From Ruminiclostridium sp. (lineage in GTDB: Bacteria; Bacillota; Clostridia; Oscillospirales; Oscillospiraceae): a stretch of DNA of 64,000 nt. Location: contig JAFSFC010000014.1 in the NCBI GenBank assembly GCA_017435425.1, positions 1 through 64,000 of the forward strand, read 5' to 3'. The position numbers were made by a program, and so were the translations under genes. Below are positions 42,903 through 50,939 of this stretch, piece after piece; position 1 is the stretch's first letter, and each line of letters begins with the position of its first letter. Under the pieces are notes generated by a model, which was given only the letters and a program-made list of their open reading frames with translations, did no database searches and was not told where the DNA came from.

Positions 42903-43112
42903 TTACAGAGAGAAGTCCTCATCCTTCAACCGGCTGAAATCCGGAGTGATGGGGCGGGGCGGGACCCGCTTCAGAGGGTCATACCGAAAGGCCGGGCAGG
43001 AATCCCCCGGCTCCATGCTGCCCTTCTTGATGCAGAGGATGGTATCCGACTCAATGGCTTTGCCCCGCTGGCAGTAGGCGCACTTGGGCTCGATAGACTT
43101 GGAAAACAGCAT
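42903..43112 (-). CDS. Small conserved Cys-containing protein
   Basis: The 69-residue protein has CAYCQRG near residue 11, then CIKKG and CPAFRYDPLKRVPPRP, so two Cys pairs that could bind metal. A conserved C-terminal block ends LKDEDFSL. I recognise it as a small protein that recurs in Clostridia, without known function. The start at 43112 follows GGGGAGGAACCC; the longer frame adds an unsupported N-terminus. It lies 34 bases downstream of the ylbJ-like gene and could be in the same unit. Confidence 0.75.
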   Translation of the reverse strand: MLFSKSIEPKCAYCQRGKAIESDTILCIKKGSMEPGDSCPAFRYDPLKRVPPRPITPDFSRLKDEDFSL

Positions 43113-43146
43113 GGCGGGTTCCTCCCCTGTGGATGTTGATGCCCCA

Positions 43147-44217
43147 TTATACCGTGTTTTTGCGTCCTTTTCCACCCTTTTTTGTCAGAAGAGCGCAGCA
43201 CCCGGCAAGAGCCCACAGGGCGGTCATCTCCTGCCCCAGCAGGCTCACAGGGGTGATAACTTCCTCCGTTGCCATCACTGGCAGGGTCAGGGGGAAGAGA
43301 TGGGTCAGCAGCAGAGTCAGTCCAGCGGCCAGGACACCCTGGCAGAGCTTTGCCAGCAGATAGGGGCCCGCAGGCAGGCCCAGTTCCCGCCAGAAGGGCA
43401 GGGTCTGGCAGTGGACGGAACAGCCGCCCCAGCCCAGCAGAAAGGCTGCCAGGGGCAGTGCGGCAGGGGAGGAGACCGCCTCACCCAGGGTGGTGATGCC
43501 GGTGGAGATTTCCAGCAGGCCCACGCACAGGGCCCGGGGAAGAGGGGCCTCAGGCAGCACCCGGACGCAGGACAGCAGGCCGGTGAGGACCGAAAAAAGG
43601 ACCACATAGGCGCATACATTCAGGGTGGCATGGAATGCTCCCGTCACAGCCTCTGGCAGTTGGACAGAAAGGGGAGAGGTGGTCACGGTGGGAGAGCAGA
43701 CCGGTCTTGGCTGGGGAGCCCGGCAGAACAGGCCAATGCAAAGGGCGGCCAGCAGATGGGTCCCCCAGAGAAGAAAACCCACCTCACGGGAGCCGAAGAG
43801 CTCGCCGCCCACCACGCCAATGAAAAAGGCGGGGCCGCAGTTGTTGCAGAAGAGATACAGCTGCCTGGCCTCCCGGAGGGATAAGTCCCCCAGGGCGGTC
43901 ATCTGGGCCAGGGTGCGTGCCCCCGCAGGGTATCCCCCCACGACACCCAGGACCAGCAGGGACGCACCGGCACTCCCCACCCCGAACATTGCCCTCATGG
44001 TCCTTGCCAGAGGTCGGGCCAGCCATCCCGCCAGTCCGGTGGAGATCACCAGGGAGGACAGCACGAAGAAGGGGAAGAGGGAGGGGATGATGAGGTCCAG
44101 ACACAGGCAGACCCCTTTTCGGGCGGCCTCGGCGCTTTGGCTGGGAAAGGAAAAGAGGAGGGCGGCGACTCCCAGCAGGACAATGCCGCTTCCAAGGGTC
44201 TGTCCCGTTTGCTTCAT
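43147..44217 (-). CDS. ylbJ: YlbJ-like sporulation integral membrane protein
   Basis: The 356-residue polytopic protein resembles YlbJ of Bacillus, a nucleoside-recognition (Gate) domain protein needed for spore formation: the GLCLCLDLIIPSLFPFFVLSSLVI-type start (here near residues 35-57), VVGGYPAGARTLAQM and FCNNCGPAFFIGVVGG. It is likely expressed in sporulation. The ATG follows GGAGGTGATAG. The gene is divergent from apbE. Confidence 0.85.
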   Translation of the reverse strand: MKQTGQTLGSGIVLLGVAALLFSFPSQSAEAARKGVCLCLDLIIPSLFPFFVLSSLVISTGLAGWLARPLARTMRAMFGVGSAGASLLVLGVVGGYPAGARTLAQMTALGDLSLREARQLYLFCNNCGPAFFIGVVGGELFGSREVGFLLWGTHLLAALCIGLFCRAPQPRPVCSPTVTTSPLSVQLPEAVTGAFHATLNVCAYVVLFSVLTGLLSCVRVLPEAPLPRALCVGLLEISTGITTLGEAVSSPAALPLAAFLLGWGGCSVHCQTLPFWRELGLPAGPYLLAKLCQGVLAAGLTLLLTHLFPLTLPVMATEEVITPVSLLGQEMTALWALAGCCALLTKKGGKGRKNTV

Positions 44218-44270
44218 GGTCTATCACCTCCGGAATGAATGGTAAACTTTATGCAGAGGTCGGGAGGTCC

Positions 44271-44299
44271 TTGCATGTCCCTGCGCCATCCGTTATAAT
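44271..44299 (+). promoter_or_regulatory. Promoter of apbE
   Basis: TTGCAT (44271-44276) and TATAAT (44294-44299) are 17 bases apart. Confidence 0.75.
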
Positions 44300-44332
44300 G
44301 AGAGCAAAGATTGAATTGGGAAGGGAAATCCT

Positions 44333-45322
44333 ATGAAAAAATATATGACCCTGTTTTGTGCACTGGTCCTGCTGCTGGGCCTGGGCGGCTGCAGTCAGGA
44401 AGAGGAACCTGTCACCAAAGCCAACTTCCTGCTGGACACCTATGTGGAGATCAAACTCTATGATGACAGCGATATCTCCGTCATCGACCTGGCCTTTCAG
44501 GAGATCACCCGCCTGGAGGATATGCTCAGTGTAAACCGGGAGGGCAGTGAACTGGATCAGTTGGCCAAGGCGGCTGGAAAGGAATGGGTGGAGATTTCCC
44601 CCGAGACCCAGGAAGTCCTTCTCCTGGCCAAGGAGTACGCAGACCTGTCTGGCGGCCTCTTTGATGTAACGGCCGGGCCCCTTATCGACCTGTGGGATAT
44701 CAACGGGGAGGGACACTACCCCACCCAGGCGGAGTTGGATGCGGTTCTGCCCTTGATTTCCAGCGATGACCTTCTTGTGGAAGATGGCAAGGCCTATCTG
44801 GCCCGGGAGGGCATGGAGGCCAACCTGGGTGCCATCGCCAAGGGCTATATCGCCGACAAGGTGAAGGAACTGCTCATGGACCAGGGGGTGGAGAGTGCCA
44901 TCATCGACCTGGGCCGGAACGTCCTGCTCATCGGGGACAAGCCCGACGGCTCTAACTTCAACGTGGGCGTCCAGGACCCCAACCAGGACCAGGGGGTCCT
45001 GCTGGGCCTGGTCTCCACCGCCGACACCAGCGTGGTGACTTCCGGCATCAACGAGCGATATTTCACCTATGAAGGGGTAGACTACCACCATATCCTGGAC
45101 CCCTTCACGGGGTTCCCGGCAGACAACGACCTGGCTTCTGTGACCATCCTGTCCACCAACTCTGCCCAGGGGGATGCCCTGTCTACCTCTTGTCTGCTCT
45201 TGGGTGCTGAGAAGGGCATGGAGCTCATCGAGAGCCTGGAGGGGGTGGAGGCCTTCTTCATCACCAAGGACGGCTCCACCGCCATGAGCAGTGGATTTGA
45301 GGAAATCTATACTCCCTACTAA
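44333..45322 (+). CDS. apbE: FAD:protein FMN transferase ApbE
   Basis: The 329-residue lipoprotein (lipobox GLGGC near residue 18) attaches FMN covalently to Thr in flavoproteins such as Rnf and Nqr subunits. Conserved parts are FDVTAGPLIDLW, NLGAIAKGYIADKV and VTSGINERYF, followed by HILDPFTGFPADNDLASVTI. Clostridia use ApbE for RnfG/RnfD maturation; no such target lies in the window. It ends 15 bases before the hydrolase gene. Confidence 0.93.
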   Translation: MKKYMTLFCALVLLLGLGGCSQEEEPVTKANFLLDTYVEIKLYDDSDISVIDLAFQEITRLEDMLSVNREGSELDQLAKAAGKEWVEISPETQEVLLLAKEYADLSGGLFDVTAGPLIDLWDINGEGHYPTQAELDAVLPLISSDDLLVEDGKAYLAREGMEANLGAIAKGYIADKVKELLMDQGVESAIIDLGRNVLLIGDKPDGSNFNVGVQDPNQDQGVLLGLVSTADTSVVTSGINERYFTYEGVDYHHILDPFTGFPADNDLASVTILSTNSAQGDALSTSCLLLGAEKGMELIESLEGVEAFFITKDGSTAMSSGFEEIYTPY

Positions 45323-45337
45323 AATGAGGTCACTGAT

Positions 45338-46270
45338 ATGGCAAAGATAGAAGAATTCTATTTTGATTCCCATGCTCCCGGACGCCGGATCCATGCTGTT
45401 CGATGGATCCCGGAGGGGCAGCCCAGGGCGATCCTTCAGATCACCCACGGTATGGTAGAATATATTGAGCGATACCAGGATTTTGCCCTCTGGCTGACCC
45501 GGCGGGGGTTTCTGGTCACCGGCCATGACCACCTGGGCCATGGTGGGTCCATTCGCACCAAGGCGGATTACGGGTACTTTGCCGACGAAAATGCCAACGG
45601 CACGGTTCTGGCCGATGTCCACCGGCTGACCCAGCTGACCAAGGAGGTCTATTCCGACCTGCCGTACTTCCTCCTGGGCCACAGCATGGGTTCCTTCTAT
45701 GCCCGGCAGTATCTGTGTCAGTACGGGGAGGAACTGGACGGGGCCATCATCATGGGCACCGGTTGTCAGCCCCGGATGCTGGTCCGGGCCGGTAAGCTCC
45801 TGACCAACCTGGTTGCCGCCGTCAAGGGGTGGCATCACCGGAGCAAGCTGGTGACCTTCGTGGCCTTCGGCAGCTACAACAAGCGCTTTGAGCCTGTCCG
45901 CACCCCCAAGGACTGGCTTACCAGGGATGAGTCCATCGTGGATGCCTACATCGCCGACGAGCGCAGCTCCTTCCTCTTTACCCTGAACGCCTACCATGCC
46001 ATGTTCACGGGGATCGATCGCCTTTACGACAAGTACTTGCTGTCTCGGATACCCAAAGACCTTCCCGTGTTCTTTGTGGCTGGTGAGGAAGACCCGGTGG
46101 GTGACTTCGGCAAGGGAGTTCATCGGGCTGTCCAGATGTGCCGGGATGCGGGCCTGACCAAGGTGGACCTGAAGCTCTACCCCGGCGACCGCCATGAGAT
46201 CCTCAATGAGCTGGATCGGCAGAGGGTCTATGAAGACCTGGCCCATTGGCTGGAATCAAATATCACGTGA
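45338..46270 (+). CDS. Alpha/beta hydrolase (monoacylglycerol lipase-like)
   Basis: The 310-residue protein begins RIHAVRWIPEGQPRAILQITHGMVEY (oxyanion HGM), has nucleophile motif GHSMGSFYARQYL, acid region FFVAGEEDPVGDFG and catalytic His in GDRHEILNE. This is the serine aminopeptidase S33/Hydrolase_4 type usually annotated as lysophospholipase or monoglyceride lipase. No signal peptide is visible, so it is cytosolic. It ends just before a terminator that overlaps the remnant of cotJC. Confidence 0.9.
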   Translation: MAKIEEFYFDSHAPGRRIHAVRWIPEGQPRAILQITHGMVEYIERYQDFALWLTRRGFLVTGHDHLGHGGSIRTKADYGYFADENANGTVLADVHRLTQLTKEVYSDLPYFLLGHSMGSFYARQYLCQYGEELDGAIIMGTGCQPRMLVRAGKLLTNLVAAVKGWHHRSKLVTFVAFGSYNKRFEPVRTPKDWLTRDESIVDAYIADERSSFLFTLNAYHAMFTGIDRLYDKYLLSRIPKDLPVFFVAGEEDPVGDFGKGVHRAVQMCRDAGLTKVDLKLYPGDRHEILNELDRQRVYEDLAHWLESNIT

Positions 46271-46425
46271 TCGACCGCCTCGGTTTCCCACAGGAGCCGA
46301 GGCGTTTTCCGTTGTACCCTATTACACTTCGGCCCGCCGTACTGGGAGATGATTTGGGCGGCCAGCTTGGGGTTGGGACGTTTGATCCGGACAGGATACT
46401 GCAGTTTTTTCTCATATACGAACAT
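46228..46425 (-). pseudogene. cotJC: Truncated cotJC (manganese-catalase spore coat protein)
   Basis: A 65-residue frame starts with a good ribosome site (GAGGAGGCATGATCT). Its first about 32 residues (MFVYEKKLQYPVRIKRPNPK, up to ISQYGGP) match the N-terminus of CotJC; normal CotJC continues for another 150 or more residues with the catalase fold. Here the homology ends at about 46330, then the frame runs over the hydrolase terminator and into the hydrolase gene. It looks like a 3' deletion next to the hydrolase. The upstream fused cotJA-cotJB appears intact. Confidence 0.72.
46276..46308 (+). terminator. Terminator after the hydrolase
   Basis: CGCCTCGG (46276-46283) and CCGAGGCG (46297-46304) are followed by TTTTCC. 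Confidence 0.85.
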
Positions 46426-46428
46426 AGA

Positions 46429-46905
46429 TCATGCCTCCTCTTCGCGGTACTGCCAGGGCCAGGGGCCGTTGCCCCAGGTATAGGAGCTGTCCATAGCGGC
46501 GTCGCACTGAACCAGAGGGCCGTGCTGCTCCACATAGGCTGCCTTTGCAGCCTTGGCCATGGCCACATATTCCTGGAAAAGGGAGAAGGCTTCGGCATCG
46601 TAGGGATGGGTGTCCAGATAAAGACCCAGCTCCTGGATGGCAAAGTCCAGGGCACGGAGCTGGTTGAGGGGAGTGTCTGCCACTCTGCCGGGGTTGACCT
46701 TCAGATGGAAGGGGAGGTTCAGGTCAGTGAAAAGGGTGCCCTGCTCCAGGGCTCTCTCTTTGCTGAACCGCTCGGGATTGGGCCCCTGGCTCACCACATA
46801 GGGGGTAGCGAAGGGACCGCAAGGGGGCAGGGAACCCTGCCCGGCCATGCAGCTGCCAGGTTTTTCAGGCTGGCAGCCATTCAAATTAGAACAAATCAAG
46901 GTCAT
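46429..46905 (-). CDS. Fused CotJA-CotJB spore coat protein
   Basis: The 158-residue product has, at about residues 28-75, the CotJA-like block GPFATPYVVSQGPNPERFSK then ALEQGTLFTDLNLPFHLK, and at about residues 80-150 the CotJB-like block LDFAIQELGLYLDTHPYD then GPWPWQYREEE. In Bacillus these are separate small genes of the cotJABC operon. The start is an ATG at 46905 close to AAAGGAGG; the N-terminus has three Cys. The stop overlaps the cotJC ribosome site. It should be expressed in the mother cell during sporulation. Confidence 0.82.
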   Translation of the reverse strand: MTLICSNLNGCQPEKPGSCMAGQGSLPPCGPFATPYVVSQGPNPERFSKERALEQGTLFTDLNLPFHLKVNPGRVADTPLNQLRALDFAIQELGLYLDTHPYDAEAFSLFQEYVAMAKAAKAAYVEQHGPLVQCDAAMDSSYTWGNGPWPWQYREEEA

Positions 46906-46925
46906 ATCCTCCTTTGATGAGAACA

Positions 46926-46947
46926 CGCAGAATCGACAGGTTCTGCG
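46926..46947. promoter_or_regulatory. 7-bp dyad upstream of the cotJ operon
   Basis: CGCAGAA at 46926-46932 is mirrored at 46941-46947 (loop TCGACAGG), in the 5' region of the coat gene. It may be an operator or a 5' hairpin; no regulator is recognised. Confidence 0.3.
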
Positions 46948-46989
46948 TTCATTCCAAGATATGCGGCAGGAAGAGAAATGGCGACAGGA

Positions 46990-47018
46990 TTGCGTGGGAG
47001 GCCCCTTTTTGATATAAT
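46990..47018 (+). promoter_or_regulatory. Promoter before the amidase/radA pair
   Basis: TTGCGT (46990-46995) and TATAAT (47013-47018) are 17 bases apart. This is a vegetative type and may serve mainly radA. Confidence 0.6.
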
Positions 47019-47064
47019 AAAGAAACCCCTCCGCATACCATGAAGGGAAGGGGAGGGATATCTT

Positions 47065-47793
47065 TTGAATCGTTATATGATCCGACGGGTCCGACTGGGA
47101 CTCATCCTGCTGGCTGCTCTGGCAGCAGTCTATGTGATCCAACAGTTCAGCTCTGGTCAAACGGCCCTTGTTTTTTCACGGATGCCGGACCAGGTTTTGA
47201 TCATTGACCCCGGCCACGGGGGAGAGGATGGAGGGGCGGTGTCCGTTTCCGGTCAAAAGGAAAGCGACCTGAACCTGGCCATTGCTTTGGACCTGGACCA
47301 ACTCATGGGGTTTTATGGCGTCCAGACCCTGATGACCCGGGAGGATGACCGCTCCATCCATGACCCGGAGGCCGAGACCCTGCGGGAGAAGAAGGTATCC
47401 GATCTCCACAACCGGGTGGCCCTGGTAAACCAAGTGGAGAATGGTACCCTCATCAGCATCCACCAGAACTCCTATCCCGATGCCCAATACCACGGGACCC
47501 AGGTGTTCTATGGGGACGATACCCTGTCCCCGCCTTTGGCCCAGGGAATCCAGGATCTGGTGCGGGAAAGTCTGGCCCCATCCAACCACCGGTCTCCCCA
47601 GCGGGTGTCGGAGTCGGTCTATCTGATGAACCACATCTCCTGCCGGGCTGTCCTGGTGGAGTGCGGGTTTCTGACAAACCCGGAGGAGGATCAACTGCTC
47701 CAGGATGTGAACTATCAGCGGAAGCTGGCCATGGTGCTGGGGGCCGCTTACCTGCAATTCGGCGATACACAGGAAGGGGAAAGCCTGATATGA
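47065..47793 (+). CDS. cwlD: N-acetylmuramoyl-L-alanine amidase (CwlD-like)
   Basis: The 242-residue Amidase_3 enzyme has an N-terminal membrane anchor (about residues 11-29), the first zinc His in DPGHGGEDGG (H51), and the later motifs ISIHQNSYPD and VLVECGFLTNPEED. Length and anchor fit CwlD, which removes peptide side chains to make muramic-delta-lactam in the spore cortex. The start is a TTG with GGGGAGGGATATC. It overlaps radA by four bases. Confidence 0.85.
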   Translation: MNRYMIRRVRLGLILLAALAAVYVIQQFSSGQTALVFSRMPDQVLIIDPGHGGEDGGAVSVSGQKESDLNLAIALDLDQLMGFYGVQTLMTREDDRSIHDPEAETLREKKVSDLHNRVALVNQVENGTLISIHQNSYPDAQYHGTQVFYGDDTLSPPLAQGIQDLVRESLAPSNHRSPQRVSESVYLMNHISCRAVLVECGFLTNPEEDQLLQDVNYQRKLAMVLGAAYLQFGDTQEGESLI

Positions 47794-49163
47794 AAGTGAA
47801 AACCCTCTTTTACTGCACCCAGTGCGGCAACGAGACCCCCAAGTGGCAGGGCCAGTGCTCTGCCTGCGGGGCCTGGAACACCATCGTGGAGCAGCCTGCC
47901 CAGGGCAAGACCAAAAGTCGGGGAACTGCCGCCAAATCCCCCATTGGAGGCATTTCCCTGCGCAAACCCAAGCTGGTGTCCGAGATGGACATCGCCCAGG
48001 AGATCCGCTTCACCACCGGCCTTGCCGAGCTGGACCGGGTCCTGGGCGGAGGTGCGGTGAAGGGCTCTTTGGTCCTCATCGGCGGCGCACCGGGCATCGG
48101 TAAGTCCACCCTGATGCTCCAGATCTGCGACCAGCTCTGCCGCTTTGCCAAGGTCCTCTATGTATCCGGCGAGGAATCCGAGCGGCAGCTGAAGCTCCGG
48201 GCGGAACGTCTGGGGGTGGGTCAGATGGGCCTGTACCTCTTTGCAGAGAATAACCTGGATGCGTTGGTCTCTGCGGTGGAGGAGACCCAGCCGGATATCC
48301 TCATCGTGGACTCCATCCAGACCATGTACAACGGAGAGCAAACCAGCTCCCCCGGCAGCATTTCTCAGGTGAAGGACTGCACCATGGCCCTTATGCAGAT
48401 GGCCAAGAGCCAGGGGACCACGGTTTTTGTGATTGGTCATGTGAACAAAGAGGGCAACCTGGCAGGACCCAAAGTCCTGGAACATATGGTAGACTGCGTT
48501 CTCTACTTCGAGGGAGACCGGCACATGTCTTATCGCATCCTTCGGGCAGCCAAGAACCGCTATGGAGCCACCAATGAGATCGGTGTCTTTGAGATGGACG
48601 ACACGGGCCTGACCGAAGTCCCCAATCCCTCCCAGATGCTTCTGGAAGGACGGCTCACCGAGGAGCCGGGGACCTGTGTGGCCTGTGTGATGGAGGGAGC
48701 CCGGCCTGTCCTGGCGGAGGTCCAGGCCCTGCTGACGCCTACGGCTTTCGGCAATCCCCGCCGGAGCAGCAATGGCTTTGACTATAACCGGGCCATGCTC
48801 CTGATGGCAGTGCTGGAAAAGCGGGGCGGACTGGCGGTGAACACCTGCGATGCCTATCTGAACGTTATCGGCGGGCTGTACCTGGATGAACCCGGAGCAG
48901 ACCTGGCGGCCATCCTGGCCCTGGCATCCAGTTTCCGGGACAGACCTGTTCCTGCTGACCTGGTGGCCATCGGTGAAGTGGGTCTTACGGGAGAGCTGCG
49001 GTCGGTCTCCGGCCTCAGCCAGCGGCTGTCAGAGGTCCGCCGATTGGGCTTTACCAAATGCCTGGTCCCCAAGAACATGGGGAAAAAGGCAATCACCCCG
49101 CCGGAGGGGTTACAATTGATCCCGGTGAAGAACATCCGGGAGGCATTGGCGGTGCTGCTGTAA
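47790..49163 (+). CDS. radA: DNA repair protein RadA/Sms
   Basis: The 457-residue protein has the N-terminal zinc finger (C9, C12, C23, C26), a RecA-like ATPase with GGAPGIGKST and the KNRYG motif (AAKNRYGATNEIGVF), and a Lon-like C-terminal domain. RadA helps branch migration in recombination. The ATG at 47790 overlaps the amidase stop; a longer frame from 47661 is inside that gene. Confidence 0.96.
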   Translation: MKVKTLFYCTQCGNETPKWQGQCSACGAWNTIVEQPAQGKTKSRGTAAKSPIGGISLRKPKLVSEMDIAQEIRFTTGLAELDRVLGGGAVKGSLVLIGGAPGIGKSTLMLQICDQLCRFAKVLYVSGEESERQLKLRAERLGVGQMGLYLFAENNLDALVSAVEETQPDILIVDSIQTMYNGEQTSSPGSISQVKDCTMALMQMAKSQGTTVFVIGHVNKEGNLAGPKVLEHMVDCVLYFEGDRHMSYRILRAAKNRYGATNEIGVFEMDDTGLTEVPNPSQMLLEGRLTEEPGTCVACVMEGARPVLAEVQALLTPTAFGNPRRSSNGFDYNRAMLLMAVLEKRGGLAVNTCDAYLNVIGGLYLDEPGADLAAILALASSFRDRPVPADLVAIGEVGLTGELRSVSGLSQRLSEVRRLGFTKCLVPKNMGKKAITPPEGLQLIPVKNIREALAVLL

Positions 49164-49367
49164 TGATGTTTTGGGCAGGAAATGGATACAGTCTTTTCTG
49201 GGCTGCCCCACTGAGGCTGCTCGGGAGAGGAAACAGTACCCCTCCTGCTGATACAGACAGGGAGCGGTGCAGGGAATCAGGCTCAACAGCCCACCTTCTT
49301 CCTTGTGTGGTGAAGGTAGTATTCTCTGAGCATCCCGGGATATGAAAGAAAAATACTGGATATGACA

Positions 49368-49397
49368 AAACGCCCGGAGCTTTCGCTCCGGGCGTTT
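49368..49397. terminator. Terminator between radA and the CNNM gene
   Basis: A 13-bp stem (49368-49380 with 49385-49397, loop TTTC) lies between converging genes. The rest of 49164-49367 shows no gene or clear structure. Confidence 0.88.
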
Positions 49398-49403
49398 GCG
49401 TGT

Positions 49404-50660
49404 TTATTCTTCCTCTTCGGGGTCCGGGATGACTGCCACACGGATCTCAAGGATACGGTGGTGTTCCAGTTTGGTGACGGTGACGTGCAGGTTTTCATAA
49501 ATGAATGTATCGCCTTCCACGGGGAGACGACCCATCTGATCCATGACCCAGCCGCTGATGGAAGCGGAGTCGATGTCCACAGCTCGGATGGAGAAGCGGT
49601 CAAAGAGGTCATCCAGGTTGGCGGAACAGGAAATCAGGTAGCTGCCGTCCTCCTGCTGCTTGAACTCTTCGATCACTTCGTCATGCTCGTCCCAAATCTC
49701 ACCCACCAGTTCCTCCAGAATATCTTCCAGGGTGACGATGCCCATGGTGCCGCCGTAGTCGTCCACCACGACAGCCATGTGGCACTTGCGCAGCTGGAGC
49801 AGACGGAGCAGATCGGAGATCTGAGCAGTGGCGGTGGTATAGAAGACCTTGCCAATGAGACTTTTCACATCGGTGTGGTTATGGAACCGGGCGGAGAAGA
49901 AATCCTTTTCATGGACAACGCCGATGATATTGTCGATGGAAGTATGATAGATGGGGATGCGGGAGTAGGCACTCTCTGCAAAGAGAACAGCCAGTTCCTC
50001 CATGGTGACCGTGTCCGGGGCGGCGACAATATCCACACGGGGGGTGAGGATCTCCTCGACCTCCATGTCGTTGAATTCAATGGCGGCACGGATCAGTTCG
50101 CTCTCATGGGCCTCCAGGCCGCCTTCGCTCTCGGCTTCCTCCACCATGGTGATGAGCTCCTCTTCGGTGATGCCCTCTTCCTTACCGGTGCGGAAGATCT
50201 TCATAGCGGCCTTGCTGAAGAGGCCGAAGAACCAATGCAGGGGGCTCAGGATGACCAGCAGGACCCGCAGGATGGGGTAGGCACGGGTACAGAACTTTTC
50301 CGGGTTTTCCTTGGCCATGGTCTTGGGAGTGATCTCACCAAAAATCAGGATAGCAACGGTGAGGACGGCTGTGGAGATGGCAGGGCCATAGACCGGATAC
50401 AGTTTGGTAAAGAGAACGGTACCAAGGGAGGCTGCGGTCAGGTTCACGATGTTGTTGCCGATGAGGATACAGGAGAGGAGCTTGTCATACTGCTCCAGCA
50501 GATCCAGCACCTTTTCGGCGCGGACATTGCCATCCTCGACCTTGCTCTTCAGACGGATCTTGCTGACCGAAGAGAAGGCGGTCTCCGTGGAGGAGAACCA
50601 GGCGGACATAAGGACCAAAATCACAAGAGCAACGATAATTGCTATACAGGTACTGTCCAT
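49404..50660 (-). CDS. CNNM/CorC (HlyC)-family membrane protein with CBS domains
   Basis: The 418-residue protein has an N-terminal DUF21 transmembrane domain (four hydrophobic segments in about residues 5-180, including STETAFSSV), paired CBS domains (about 205-325, with ILTPRVDIV and RIPIYHTSIDNIIGVVHEKDF) and a C-terminal CorC_HlyC domain. Members are linked to Mg or Co export and Mg homeostasis. The hemolysin name is historical. A promoter lies about 90 bases upstream. Confidence 0.9.
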   Translation of the reverse strand: MDSTCIAIIVALVILVLMSAWFSSTETAFSSVSKIRLKSKVEDGNVRAEKVLDLLEQYDKLLSCILIGNNIVNLTAASLGTVLFTKLYPVYGPAISTAVLTVAILIFGEITPKTMAKENPEKFCTRAYPILRVLLVILSPLHWFFGLFSKAAMKIFRTGKEEGITEEELITMVEEAESEGGLEAHESELIRAAIEFNDMEVEEILTPRVDIVAAPDTVTMEELAVLFAESAYSRIPIYHTSIDNIIGVVHEKDFFSARFHNHTDVKSLIGKVFYTTATAQISDLLRLLQLRKCHMAVVVDDYGGTMGIVTLEDILEELVGEIWDEHDEVIEEFKQQEDGSYLISCSANLDDLFDRFSIRAVDIDSASISGWVMDQMGRLPVEGDTFIYENLHVTVTKLEHHRILEIRVAVIPDPEEEE

Positions 50661-50746
50661 AAGGGACCAATCATCTCAACTTTCTATTCAAAATTTTGTG
50701 TGTGGCGGCTGAGGATACAATTACCCACAGCCTAGCATCTCTGCAT

Positions 50747-50775
50747 AGCATAACACAGGACAGGAAGGTTTGCAA
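50747..50775 (-). promoter_or_regulatory. Promoter of the CNNM gene
   Basis: On the minus strand TTGCAA (50775-50770) and TATGCT (50752-50747) are 17 bases apart. Confidence 0.6.
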
Positions 50776-50826
50776 GATAGTAAGACAAAAATGGGAGTGG
50801 ATTTGCCAGCCGGGAGCAGAAAAGGT

Positions 50827-50855
50827 TTGCCATTGGGTCAAAAAACAGGTATAAT
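50827..50855 (+). promoter_or_regulatory. Promoter of the rRNA methyltransferase gene
   Basis: TTGCCA (50827-50832) and TATAAT (50850-50855) are 17 bases apart, in an AT-rich stretch leading to 50940. Confidence 0.75.
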
Positions 50856-50939
50856 CAATTATCTGTTGCCATAATACTTTTTCTTAATAGAATGATGGAA
50901 TCATTTTATTAAAAGCTGGTATAAGAAAGGGAGAGTGCC

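Noticed and set aside
44249..46246. 665-codon minus-strand frame opposite apbE and the hydrolase
   Set aside because: Both plus-strand genes have full catalytic motifs, promoters and ribosome sites; the antisense frame has none.
49164..49367. Search for a small RNA or gene between radA and the CNNM gene
   Set aside because: No promoter-terminator pair and no ORF with a ribosome site seen.
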